Assembly: GCA_038227135.1 (NCBI GenBank)
Contig: JBBRQC010000012.1
Coordinates: 4,616 to 68,615, forward strand
Length of the DNA: 64,000 nt
Source: UBA4720 sp038227135
GTDB lineage: Bacteria; Gemmatimonadota; Gemmatimonadetes; Gemmatimonadales; Gemmatimonadaceae
Direction: 5' to 3'
The position numbers and the translations under genes are program-made. The notes under the pieces were generated by a model, which searched no databases, had not been told where the DNA came from, and saw only the letters and a list, made by a program, of their open reading frames with translations. Shown here in pieces: positions 56,424 through 64,000 of the stretch; positions within the stretch are counted from its first letter, which is position 1, and each line of letters starts with the position of its first letter.

Positions 56424-57128
56424 CTAGGCGATCAGCTCCGCCTGTCGCACCCTGATCGTTCCGTAGCACTCGCAGGAAGCCTTCTCGAGTCCCGTCCGGT
56501 TCACAACCGTGATATTCCCGCGACCGTGCGCGATCAGTCCGGCCTTCTCCAGGATTCCCATCGCCACGGTCACCCCCGGCCGGCGTACGCCCAGCATCTC
56601 TGCCAGGAATTCCTGGGTCAGATCGAAGGTATCGCGTCCCACCCTGTCCTGTGACATGAGCAGCCAGCGCGCACAACGCTGTTCGATGACGTGGAGACGG
56701 TTGCACGCGGCTGACTGGGAGACGGTCTCGAAGACGAACTCGCTGTAGCGGTGCAGAAAACGCCTGAGAGCTGGAAGCTCTCGTGCCAGATCGTGAAAAT
56801 TCTCAGCGTTAATTCGCAGCGCCGTCCCGCTGATCTGTCCGCAGCCTTTGTGCTTCGAAGTCTCGACTTCATGAAAGACCGGAATTCCCGAAAATCCGTC
56901 GTTGCCAATCGTCATGGCCTCGACCTGATCCCCGTCATCCATAACCGTCACGAGTGAGATTACGCAGTCTTCCGGAAAGTGAGCGTACTCGAGCTTCTGC
57001 CCGGGCTCGAAGAGGACCTGCTTGGACTTTATCTCGACGAGCTCGCTACGCTCGATCAGGACGGCGAGCTCAGCCGCCGGAAGAAGCCGGAGGATCTTGT
57101 TGCGCGGGGAGCCGTCCGAGCGGTGAAT
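56424..57128 (-). CDS. Crp/Fnr-family regulator with non-canonical start
   Basis: The frame continues upstream of the first ATG/GTG (56951) with clear cNMP-binding-domain sequence: SPRNKILRLLPAAEL, KQVLFEPGQKLEYAHFPEDC. The first 59 residues complete the domain and give 234 residues, the usual family length, but no ATG, GTG or TTG is in frame; the best candidate is ATT at 57128 (product begins MHRSDGSPRN). The C-terminal HTH (LTQEFLAEMLGVRRPGVTVAM) is intact. A frameshift near the start or a true ATT/other start could explain it. It converges on the LLM gene with 59 bases between the stops. Confidence 0.7.
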   Translation of the reverse strand: MHRSDGSPRNKILRLLPAAELAVLIERSELVEIKSKQVLFEPGQKLEYAHFPEDCVISLVTVMDDGDQVEAMTIGNDGFSGIPVFHEVETSKHKGCGQISGTALRINAENFHDLARELPALRRFLHRYSEFVFETVSQSAACNRLHVIEQRCARWLLMSQDRVGRDTFDLTQEFLAEMLGVRRPGVTVAMGILEKAGLIAHGRGNITVVNRTGLEKASCECYGTIRVRQAELIA

Positions 57129-57467
57129 CCCGGCCGATGCGGTTGTCTGCGGACGGAGTATGGAGGGATCGACGCAGGAGACATCTCGGCCCGGTGGTTT
57201 CCCCCCACGTGGGGCGCGTACGTTTCAGTTAGCCGCGAACCTGGTGGGTCAGTTCGAAGCTCAGAGTATGACCGGATGTTTAGCAATTAGCAAACCGAAC
57301 CTATTTTTCACCATTCGGACCGACGACCCCAATGACGAGAATGCCCCCGGGAACGAGCCGAATACCCGGTGCTATCCGGGTGTTATCTTGGGAGGGCGAA
57401 AACAGTCATTTATGGCCGCCTGCCGTCTATAGAGCCGAGCAGCCGATAGCTTGCCCCACCGGAAGAC
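57129..57467. other. Intergenic region between the divergent Crp/Fnr and GspE genes
   Basis: 339 bases without a gene I can support. A six-pair hairpin (acccgg/ccgggt) lies near 57366-57383. The region must hold the promoters for the two divergent genes, but no clear -35/-10 pairs are visible. Short ORFs here are not convincing. Confidence 0.5.
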
Positions 57468-60194
57468 ATGACAACACCTGCTGGGCCCCAAACCAACGAG
57501 CGAAAATTCCGCTTCAAGGACGAGTGGCTGGTCGCCCTCGTGGGGACGATGCCAGGTGTCACCCCTGAGCTGATCAAACGCTGGCGGTTTCAGGAGAAAC
57601 CGTACGTCGCGCAGGCACTCATCGACGGCGACGTCCTGTCGTTCAAGGAAATCGCCGAAGTCGTGAAGGAAGCGTTCAGAATCGACTACGTCGACCTGAA
57701 TCCCAACGAAATCGACAAGAACGCGATGTCGATTCTCCCGGAGAAGGTTTGCCGGGAACACAACGTCATGCCAGTAAAGGTCGACAGTCGAATGGTGTGG
57801 CTGGCGATGGCAAATCCGCTCGACCAGGAAGCGATACAGCGCGTGAGCTGGGCGACAAGTCGTGAGGTTACACCGCTTTTCTGCCCGCCTGGCCAGCTCG
57901 AGAAGCTGGTTTCCGAGACTCTTCGTCCGGACGCGATGATCTATGGTCTGATCGACAAGCTCGATCAGACCGTCGGCATCGAGCAGATCAAGGAGCAGGA
58001 GCAGGATGAAGCGGCGATGGCCCGCGTGCATGCCCCCGTGATTAAGCTCGTCGACGCGATAATCGCCAACGCCATCAAGCTGCGCGCGTCCGACATCCAT
58101 ATCGAGCACGACGAGACATCGACTCTCGTCCGGTTCCGCATCGACGGGCTCCTCAAGAACATCATGGTGCTGCCGAGATTCATCGGAGTCGGTCCCGTGG
58201 TATCGCGCATCAAGATCATGTCCGACCTGGATGTCGCCGAGCGGTTTCGGCCTCAGGATGGGCGCGCGAAAGTGAGAGTGGCGGGGGAAGATGTGGCTCT
58301 CCGCGTTTCCGTGCTTCCGACCCGCGTCGGCGAAAAGGTCGTGATGCGTCTGCTTAACGAGAAATCGGTGCAGGTCTCGATGCAGACGCTCGGCTTCATG
58401 CCCGAAGTTCTCGAAAGATTCAAGGCACTTCTCAACCGCGAGCAGGGAATTCTTCTCGTCACCGGCCCCACTGGCTCGGGAAAGACGACGACGCTCTACG
58501 CCGCCCTCAATACACGACGCGGCGAGTCGGTCAACATCGTCACCGTCGAGGACCCGGTCGAGTACCGGCTCAGCGGCGTCAACCAGGTGCAGGTGAACGA
58601 AAAGCAGGGCCTTACATTCGCGGGCGTTCTGAGATCGGTGCTGCGTCAGGACCCCGACGTGCTGCTGGTGGGAGAAATCCGAGATCAGGAGACGGCGACA
58701 ATCGCGTTCCAGGCGGCGATGACCGGGCACCTCGTGCTGTCGACACTGCACACCAACGACGCGATTGGCGCGATTCCGCGTCTGTCGAACATTGGTGTCG
58801 AGCCGTTCCGGGTCGCAGCCGGCTTGATCGGTGTCACGGCTCAGCGTCTCGTACGGAGAGCGTGCCCGCACTGCCGCTATGAAGCCCCGATCGAGGAGCT
58901 CCACCCGATGGTCCGCTCGGCGCAGCAGCGCCTGTTCGGCAAGGCGCGCCACGTCAAGGCGACCGGATGCGCGGAGTGCGGCTTCAGCGGATACACCGGG
59001 CGTCTGCCGCTGATCGAGTTTCTGGAGATCACGCCGGAAGTGCGCGGAATGATCACGACCGGAAAGCTCGCGGACGAGATCCGCGCCACCGCCCTCCGCA
59101 CCGGCGCGCTGCACACGTTCGACAACGACGCCCTCTGGCACATCGCCGAAGGCGATACGACTGCCGACGAAGTGATTCCGTACACCGAGTTCGAGCGACG
59201 CAAGACGCCGCGAACGAACACGCCGCGCATCAACCAGGAGTACGTCCCGGAGCTGGATGCAGATGGTGTCCCGAAGCCGTCGAAGGTGCTTCTCGCTGTC
59301 AGCGACAAGGCCGATCGCGTACGGTACAACGACATCCTGGTCGAGGCGAGGTTCGCAGTGCAGATCGCCAACGACGGCGCGGCCGCGCTGGGAATTCTGG
59401 CGCAGGATCCGCCGGATGCGCTGGTGGTCGGGTTGAAGCTACCGATCCTCGATGGAAGACAGGTAGTGCACGCCGCCCGCACGGTGGTCGGACTGATCGA
59501 CATGCCCATCATCGTCATCGCACCCGCTGGCACCGAGAGCGAAACCGCTGATCTACTTTCGCAAGGCGTAGACGATGTGCTGCTCGAGCCTGTCGATGCC
59601 GGCCGGTTCAGGGCGCGCGTCACGTCGGTGATGCGGAGCCGCGGCCTCTGGGCGGAAACGGAAGAAGTGATGCGTCCACTCATTCCACAGGACGAAGCTG
59701 AGCGACTCGTCGAGTTCCGCATCGGTGCCACGATGGATCCACAAGCCGAGGAGCGGTTCGACAAGATCAGCCGGATGGCCCAACGCGTTTTCGACGTGCC
59801 ATTCGCCGGCATCTCATTCGTGGAGGGCGACCGCCAGTGGTTCAAGTCGAAGCAGGGATTGCCGATCGCGGACACCACCCGCGAGATGTCGTTCTGTGGC
59901 CACGCGATCAACGGCGAGGAAGCGTTGGTCATCGAGGACGCGGCACTCGATCCGCGCTTCGCCCAGAATTGCCTGGTGCTCGAAGATCCGCACATCAGGT
60001 TCTACGCGGGACACCCTGTCAGGGGACCCGGCGGTCACAACGTCGGGACGCTCTGCATCATGGACAACCTGCCGCGCGAGTTCAACGAGGACGACAGGGA
60101 AACGCTGCGCGACCTGGCGGAGAACGTCGAGAAGGAGCTGAAGGCCGGGCCCAAGAGCAGCTCGAAGAAGAAGGTCGAGGCGCCCCCCGACTAG
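57468..60194 (+). CDS. GspE/PilB-type ATPase fused to pseudo-receiver and GAF domains
   Basis: The 908-residue protein has an N-terminal MshE/GspE-N-like domain (1-150), the secretion ATPase (about 190-560: Walker A GPTGSGKTTT near 334-343, Walker B DPDVLLVGEIRD, His box LSTLHTNDA, zinc cysteines CPHC...CAEC), a receiver-like domain (about 602-725) and a GAF domain (about 740-895). In the receiver the phospho-Asp position is G655 (VVGLKLPILDG) and the usual Lys is E707 (LLEPVD), so it is a pseudo-receiver. The GAF has the SFCGHAIN and GHNVGTLCIMD motifs. ATPases of this type drive type IV pilus or type II secretion, but fusion to GAF is uncommon. Confidence 0.9.
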   Translation: MTTPAGPQTNERKFRFKDEWLVALVGTMPGVTPELIKRWRFQEKPYVAQALIDGDVLSFKEIAEVVKEAFRIDYVDLNPNEIDKNAMSILPEKVCREHNVMPVKVDSRMVWLAMANPLDQEAIQRVSWATSREVTPLFCPPGQLEKLVSETLRPDAMIYGLIDKLDQTVGIEQIKEQEQDEAAMARVHAPVIKLVDAIIANAIKLRASDIHIEHDETSTLVRFRIDGLLKNIMVLPRFIGVGPVVSRIKIMSDLDVAERFRPQDGRAKVRVAGEDVALRVSVLPTRVGEKVVMRLLNEKSVQVSMQTLGFMPEVLERFKALLNREQGILLVTGPTGSGKTTTLYAALNTRRGESVNIVTVEDPVEYRLSGVNQVQVNEKQGLTFAGVLRSVLRQDPDVLLVGEIRDQETATIAFQAAMTGHLVLSTLHTNDAIGAIPRLSNIGVEPFRVAAGLIGVTAQRLVRRACPHCRYEAPIEELHPMVRSAQQRLFGKARHVKATGCAECGFSGYTGRLPLIEFLEITPEVRGMITTGKLADEIRATALRTGALHTFDNDALWHIAEGDTTADEVIPYTEFERRKTPRTNTPRINQEYVPELDADGVPKPSKVLLAVSDKADRVRYNDILVEARFAVQIANDGAAALGILAQDPPDALVVGLKLPILDGRQVVHAARTVVGLIDMPIIVIAPAGTESETADLLSQGVDDVLLEPVDAGRFRARVTSVMRSRGLWAETEEVMRPLIPQDEAERLVEFRIGATMDPQAEERFDKISRMAQRVFDVPFAGISFVEGDRQWFKSKQGLPIADTTREMSFCGHAINGEEALVIEDAALDPRFAQNCLVLEDPHIRFYAGHPVRGPGGHNVGTLCIMDNLPREFNEDDRETLRDLAENVEKELKAGPKSSSKKKVEAPPD

Positions 60195-60231
60195 ATTCCG
60201 GTGTCTCTTGCGGCTTGGGAATACCGGAGAC

Positions 60232-60252
60232 ATCGTTAGCATAGCTAACGAT
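60232..60252. promoter_or_regulatory. Perfect inverted repeat, likely MarR operator
   Basis: The sequence atcgttagc-ata-gctaacgat is a perfect 9-3-9 inverted repeat, 17 bases before the VOC start. The size and position fit an operator for the MarR regulator encoded downstream in the same operon (autoregulation). Confidence 0.75.
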
Positions 60253-60269
60253 CCTGCCCGAGGTGAAGA

Positions 60270-60668
60270 ATGTCAAAGGATTCATCGCCCGCCCTCCAGC
60301 GCATCAAGCAGATCGCGGTACCGGTACGCGACGTCAAGGAAGCCGCACGCTTCTACCGAGACACGCTGGGTCTGACGCACCTCTTCGACGCGCCGCCTGC
60401 GCTCTCGTTCTTCGATTGTGCCGGAGTGCGCTTGATGCTCACGGGCCCCGAGGCTCAGGGCGAGGACGGAGATGAGCAGCACCCGGTGCTTTTCTACGAC
60501 GTCAGCGACATCAAGGCAACTCACGCGAAGATAAAATCGTCCGGCGCCGCGAGCATCGAAGAGCCCCATATCATCGCCCGCATGAACGGGCACGAGGTAT
60601 GGATCTCTTCGGTTTCGGACGGCCATGGAAACGTCGTCAGCCTGATGAGTGAAGTCGCGGAAGCGTGA
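60270..60668 (+). CDS. VOC-family (glyoxalase/dioxygenase fold) protein
   Basis: The 132-residue protein follows AGGTGA and has the VOC fold: IKQIAVPVRDVKEAARFYRDTLGL, FFDCAGVRLML and a C-terminal WISSVSDGHGNVVSLMSE. One pair of the usual His/Glu metal ligands is present only in part, so its activity (lactoyl-glutathione lyase, dioxygenase or antibiotic binding) cannot be chosen. It overlaps the MarR gene by 20 bases. Confidence 0.86.
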   Translation: MSKDSSPALQRIKQIAVPVRDVKEAARFYRDTLGLTHLFDAPPALSFFDCAGVRLMLTGPEAQGEDGDEQHPVLFYDVSDIKATHAKIKSSGAASIEEPHIIARMNGHEVWISSVSDGHGNVVSLMSEVAEA

Positions 60669-61104
60669 GCGGGATGCACTCGCGCTCGCCGAACAGCTTC
60701 ACTCGGCGGCAATCCACCTCCTGCGACACCTGCGCACGGTGGACGACGCCACCGGACTCTCGGCCCCTCGACTCTCGGCGCTCTCGGTAGTCGTCTTCGG
60801 CGGACCGGTGACGCTTGGTGAGCTGGCGAGGGCGGAACAAGTAAGGCCCCCGACCATGACCAGGATCGTGACCGGGCTGGAAAAGGGTGGCCTGGTGCGC
60901 AGAGAGGGAGACGAGCGAGACAAACGGCTGACCAGAATCCGGGCGACCACCAAGGGACAAAAGGTGCTCATGGCCGGGCGCTCACGACGGGTCGAGCTGC
61001 TGGCGGGCGCAGTGGAAAAGCTGGATTCCACCGCGCTGGCGGACCTGGAACGCGGGGCTCAGCTTCTCAGGGAGTTGATTGATTCCATGCGGAGAGAAAA
61101 ATGA
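60649..61104 (+). CDS. MarR-family transcriptional regulator
   Basis: The 151-residue protein has the winged-helix of MarR regulators (LGELARAEQVRPPTMTRIVTGLEKGGLVRREGDERDKR) with flanking dimer helices. It starts at a GTG inside the VOC gene. The operator palindrome before the VOC gene is its likely site, so it probably represses the VOC-MarR operon until a small ligand binds. Confidence 0.92.
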   Translation: MKSRKRERDALALAEQLHSAAIHLLRHLRTVDDATGLSAPRLSALSVVVFGGPVTLGELARAEQVRPPTMTRIVTGLEKGGLVRREGDERDKRLTRIRATTKGQKVLMAGRSRRVELLAGAVEKLDSTALADLERGAQLLRELIDSMRREK

Positions 61105-61308
61105 GCCGACCCGGAACGGATCTCGAGGCGTTGCGTCAGGATATCCATCATGTGTATGACGGAAACCCGTGGCATGGTTCGTCTATCACCGAAGTCCTCA
61201 AGGGCGTCGACGGTTGGAACCGTGATTCGCGGCTTCCTCCAGCATCAGACCTACCACGAAGGGCAGATAGCAATCCTCAAGCGCGCCGTCGAGACCGCGC
61301 AAACATAG
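61101..61308 (+). pseudogene. DinB-family gene with the middle deleted
   Basis: The ATG overlaps the marR stop (ATGA). The first 37 codons give a DinB start (LRQDIHHVYDGNPWHGSSITEVLKGVDG). Immediately after, the expected centre is missing and the family C-terminus (FLQHQTYHEGQIAILKRAV, with the ligand His) appears in another frame, ending at TAG 61306-61308. Start frame and stop frame differ by one. A full DinB is about 150-170 residues, so over half is gone. Confidence 0.75.
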
Positions 61309-61325
61309 ACAGTCTCCCTGAGGAA

Positions 61326-61352
61326 GAGAGCGCGGTCAGAAACCGCGCTCTC
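61326..61352 (-). terminator. Terminator for the small lipoprotein gene
   Basis: On the minus strand an 11-pair stem (gagagcgcggt/accgcgctctc) with a five-base loop is followed by TTCCTC. It lies ten bases beyond the stop of the gene ending at 61362 and also faces the end of the plus-strand operon. Confidence 0.75.
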
Positions 61353-61361
61353 CCGGCTCAG

Positions 61362-61796
61362 TTACTCGGTGTAATACCAGACCGTTCCGCTGAAGTTGAC
61401 CGACAGCGTCTTCGATCGACTATAGCTACCGCTGTTACCGATTGTAGCCTGGTACGCAGTGGTATTGTTCGTCGAGCTGAAGAACGGCGTGAAGGTCACG
61501 AGGGTGCCGCTCTGGGTCCAGTTTCCCGATTCCGAATACGAGCGCTGAGCGCCGTTATCCGTATAACTCTGTTGATCGCTATAGGTCCCGTCGCTGCTCA
61601 GGACATACTGATCGCTAAAAACGGTGAGCGTGTGTCCGGTGCTGTTGTCGACGTAGGAAAAGGGGAGGCCATTGTTGTTTACAGCCTGCAGATAATAAAC
61701 GCCGTCCGCTCTGCTGTTGGCGCCGGTCAGGTCCGAGCAGGCGGTAACGCCTCCGACCAGTAGCGCCGCAGCCATAAGAACTGTTCGAGCCTTCAT
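61362..61796 (-). CDS. Small lipoprotein of unknown function
   Basis: The ATG at 61796 gives a 144-residue product with a lipoprotein signal (lipobox VTAC). The mature part is rich in Ser, Thr, Asn and Tyr with alternating strands (VYYLQAVNNNGLPFSYV, SGNWTQSGTLVTF), resembling a small lipocalin-like or beta-barrel domain. No family is recognised. Amino-acid composition is typical of an exposed outer-membrane lipoprotein. Confidence 0.72.
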   Translation of the reverse strand: MKARTVLMAAALLVGGVTACSDLTGANSRADGVYYLQAVNNNGLPFSYVDNSTGHTLTVFSDQYVLSSDGTYSDQQSYTDNGAQRSYSESGNWTQSGTLVTFTPFFSSTNNTTAYQATIGNSGSYSRSKTLSVNFSGTVWYYTE

Positions 61797-61988
61797 GGTT
61801 GAATCCTCAATTGGAGTACATGCCAGAGGCATAGAAAGAAAAGAGCCAGACCGCCCCGCTATCACAAATGATGTGACAGCTGAGCTTGCCCAATGTTCCC
61901 TGAGGGGCTGGAATGCTGCCGTCGTGCTGGCCCGTATTTCGCCTAGTCAACTGCAGACCCAACCCCGTACCAGGATGGATAAGCCTTT

Positions 61989-63749
61989 ATGCTCGCATTA
62001 GTTACGACTCTGCGTGGCTTACGTCACGCTGATCGATTTGTCACACTGTCGCTGATGCTGGCGGTCGTTGGCGGCTGCAAATCGAAGGACACCTCAGCGG
62101 GCGGAAAATCCGCCAATGCCCAGACTTGGGCCCCGGACAAACTGACCTCTGTACAGGACGTCCCCGCGACGGAAATCGAGACACTGATCCAGAAAAAGCT
62201 CGATGGCCCGCGGTTGCCCAAGATCGACGACGATCAGTGGGGACATACCAAACGCCTGTACAAGTTGTACGGAAACAATCCGCTGTGGCTGACGCCCGCT
62301 GGCCTCCACAAGGTTCGAACGAAAGCGGTCACAGACGCCATTCTCGCAGCCAACACCGATGGGATGCGACTCGATGATTATCCGATTGGTGCGCTGGCGC
62401 AGGCGATTGGCGACCTGAAGCAGACCAAGACTCCGACCGCGGAGCAACTGGCGACAGCGGACGTCTTGCTGACCGCCTCCTACACATCTCTGGGCGAGGA
62501 TCTGCTCACGGGACAGGTCGATCCGCGCACGGTTGCACAGGCGTGGCACGTCGATCCCGAGGAGGAGAATATCGACAGCGCCCTGGTCAGGAACCTTCGC
62601 TACGAACATCTCGACAAAGCGCTCGCCACCATGCGGCCGGCGGATGACGACTACGCCGCGCTGAGCCAGCAGATGCAGAATTACCGCACCCTGGTCGTGA
62701 AAGGAGGCTGGCAGAAGGTGCCCGCAACTGGAAGCGTCAAGCCGGGCGCACCAGCCGACCCGGCGGTGCTCGCCGCGGTCCGCAACCGACTGGCGGCCGA
62801 AGGAATTGTTCCCGCGAGTGGCGCCAACAAGGCGTCGATGCTTCCGGCGCCCTCTCAGATCAAAGCTGCGTCGGGAAGTATTTACGATCACGATCTCGCC
62901 AATGCTGTTGCCCTGTTCCAGATGCGACATGGAATCAACGTGGACAGCGCGCTCGGCAAGGAGACCATCGACGCGATGAATGTCCCCGCCGATTACCGCC
63001 TGGGTGAGATCGCCGCCAACATGGAGCGCTATCGATGGCTACCGAGGAGCTTCGGCTCCCGGTACATCTTTGTGAACGTGCCCGCGTTCAAACTCGAGGC
63101 GTACGACACCGGCCAGAAAGTTCTGGAGATGAAAGTCATCGTCGGCCAGGAATATCAGGACAAGGCAACCCCGGTGTTCGCCGACTCGATGGAAACCGTG
63201 GTATTTCGCCCCTATTGGAACGTGACGCCGGATATTGCCGCCAAGGAGGTCTTTCCCAAGGGGCCGGAATATCTCGCCCGCGAGAACATGGAGACGTATC
63301 AGGAGAATGGTCATACACGCGTTCGCCAGCGTCCCGGACCCAAAAACGCTCTCGGCTTCGTGAAATTCCTTTTCCCGAACGACTTCAACATTTATCTGCA
63401 CGACACTCCGAACCACGAGCTGTTCAAGCAGGATGTCCGCGCGTTCAGTCACGGCTGCATCCGTCTCGAGAAGCCAGCCGAGCTGGCGCAGTGGGTTCTG
63501 GGCTGGCCGGCAGACAAGGTACAGCAGGAAATGCAGAATCCGCCCGACAACAAGTCGGTGAAGGTCCCGCAGAAAATTCCCGTTTTCATCACATACTTCA
63601 CCACGTACATGAATAATGGTCAGTTGTTCTTCGGAAACGACCTCTACAGCCGCGACGACAAGCTCGTCCCGGTGGTGATGGCTGGCGCGTTGCCGAGCAA
63701 GGAAGTGGTGGACGCGGTCCAGGCGTTGCGAAGAATCGCCGGAGCCTGA
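61989..63749 (+). CDS. L,D-transpeptidase (YcbB/LdtD-like) lipoprotein
   Basis: The 586-residue protein has a lipoprotein-like N-terminus (LMLAVVGGCKSK), a scaffold region with peptidoglycan-binding helices (about 280-330: ALFQMRHGINVDSALGKETIDAMN) and an L,D-transpeptidase domain with the catalytic motif SHGCIRL (H488, C490). It forms 3-3 cross-links in peptidoglycan or attaches lipoproteins. It is a long form like E. coli LdtD. It stands 27 bases before the KaiC-like gene. Confidence 0.92.
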   Translation: MLALVTTLRGLRHADRFVTLSLMLAVVGGCKSKDTSAGGKSANAQTWAPDKLTSVQDVPATEIETLIQKKLDGPRLPKIDDDQWGHTKRLYKLYGNNPLWLTPAGLHKVRTKAVTDAILAANTDGMRLDDYPIGALAQAIGDLKQTKTPTAEQLATADVLLTASYTSLGEDLLTGQVDPRTVAQAWHVDPEEENIDSALVRNLRYEHLDKALATMRPADDDYAALSQQMQNYRTLVVKGGWQKVPATGSVKPGAPADPAVLAAVRNRLAAEGIVPASGANKASMLPAPSQIKAASGSIYDHDLANAVALFQMRHGINVDSALGKETIDAMNVPADYRLGEIAANMERYRWLPRSFGSRYIFVNVPAFKLEAYDTGQKVLEMKVIVGQEYQDKATPVFADSMETVVFRPYWNVTPDIAAKEVFPKGPEYLARENMETYQENGHTRVRQRPGPKNALGFVKFLFPNDFNIYLHDTPNHELFKQDVRAFSHGCIRLEKPAELAQWVLGWPADKVQQEMQNPPDNKSVKVPQKIPVFITYFTTYMNNGQLFFGNDLYSRDDKLVPVVMAGALPSKEVVDAVQALRRIAGA

Positions 63750-63776
63750 TTCACCGATTCTCAGGAGAGCACTAGG

Positions 63777-64000
63777 GTGGTACGACGCGCAGATGGCAAA
63801 GCTGGGCCCGATACTCCGAGAGCACGCATGGGCGTGCCTGGTCTTGACGGCATTCTGGGTGGTGGCTTGCCGACGAATCATCTCTACCTGTTGGACGGTG
63901 AACCGGGAACGGGAAAGACAACGCTCGCGCTGCAGTTCCTCATCGAGGGCGCGAAGAACGGAGAGCGCGGGTTGTATGTAACGCTTTCGGAGTCATCCGC
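63777..64000 (+). CDS. KaiC/RadA-type ATPase, N-terminal fragment
   Basis: The frame from the GTG at 63777 (preceded by AGGAG) runs off the right edge with no stop. It encodes MGVPGLDGILGGGLPTNH and Walker A GEPGTGKTTL, typical of the KaiC/GvpD/RAD55 RecA-like ATPases. Alternative start: ATG at 63828. Many KaiC-like proteins are paired with histidine kinases in signalling or circadian-type modules; what follows here is outside the window. Confidence 0.8.
   Translation, partial: MVRRADGKAGPDTPRARMGVPGLDGILGGGLPTNHLYLLDGEPGTGKTTLALQFLIEGAKNGERGLYVTLSESS

Noticed and set aside
57372..59141. 589-codon minus-strand open frame opposite the GspE ATPase
   Set aside because: It is a GC-bias shadow; the plus strand encodes clear Walker motifs and the minus translation is Arg/His-rich with no family character.
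61101..61763. A 220-residue protein continuing from the DinB start
   Set aside because: After about codon 40 the DinB similarity moves to another frame and the rest lies antisense to the small lipoprotein gene.

Overview
The window is GC-rich, densely coded chromosomal DNA from a free-living, probably aerobic soil-type bacterium. Several traits fit the phylum Gemmatimonadota: many exported M28, M1 and S9 peptidases, class-C beta-lactamase-like hydrolases, carboxypeptidase-regulatory-like surface proteins, TonB/TolB envelope genes and frequent GTG/TTG starts. This placement is inferred from gene content only; there is no rRNA or other marker gene. I see no tRNA, rRNA, CRISPR array, insertion sequence or prophage.

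Layout. 1-6.2 kb: a kynureninase-type gene cut by the left edge, an M28 peptidase, a patatin fused to a ferredoxin domain, and aconitase. 6.2-10.5 kb: a DUF1003 membrane protein, the agmatine-to-putrescine pair aguB-aguA, an OsmC-DCC redox pair and yaiI. 10.5-18 kb: a serine hydrolase, a TPR protein overlapping a Tat-exported sugar isomerase-like protein, two genes of little known function, msrA, an arginase-fold protein with a changed metal ligand, a broken DUF1761 gene and a PEBP-family protein. 18-24 kb: a minus-strand peptidase run (M1, S9, M1). 24-29 kb: DinB, cupin, a surface protein with a TonB-C lipoprotein, and an SDR fusion. 29-32 kb: a lipoprotein binding protein overlapping a chemoreceptor, closed by a strong terminator. 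32-37.7 kb: M28, a response regulator overlapping an Hpt protein, queC-queE and threonine synthase.

37.9-46 kb: a membrane protein, an HD hydrolase, an acyl-ACP desaturase whose 3' end is duplicated in inverted orientation, a KGG stress protein, a histidine kinase, a thioredoxin-like protein, an acetyltransferase, a third M28 peptidase and a serine hydrolase. 46-54 kb: a NagB-LmbE fusion facing a DUF5009/NagX-like membrane protein, then TolB, TonB, a small exported protein and an AI-2E-family membrane protein. 54-64 kb: an ATP-grasp enzyme overlapping an LLM flavin monooxygenase behind a terminator-like leader hairpin, a Crp/Fnr regulator with no canonical start codon, a GspE ATPase with pseudo-receiver and GAF domains, a VOC-MarR operon with a perfect operator palindrome and a broken third gene, a lipoprotein, an L,D-transpeptidase and the start of a KaiC-like ATPase.

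The common theme is use of exported peptides, amino sugars and amines: secreted peptidases, TonB-dependent envelope parts, agmatine degradation and glucosamine-6-phosphate entry, alongside signalling modules. The best candidates for undescribed biology are the ATP-grasp/LLM pair with its possible attenuator, the GspE-pseudoREC-GAF fusion, the patatin-ferredoxin fusion, and the binding protein/chemoreceptor pair. Three genes were also resolved only by reading across frames or non-standard starts: the Crp/Fnr N-terminus and two genes with the middle deleted.
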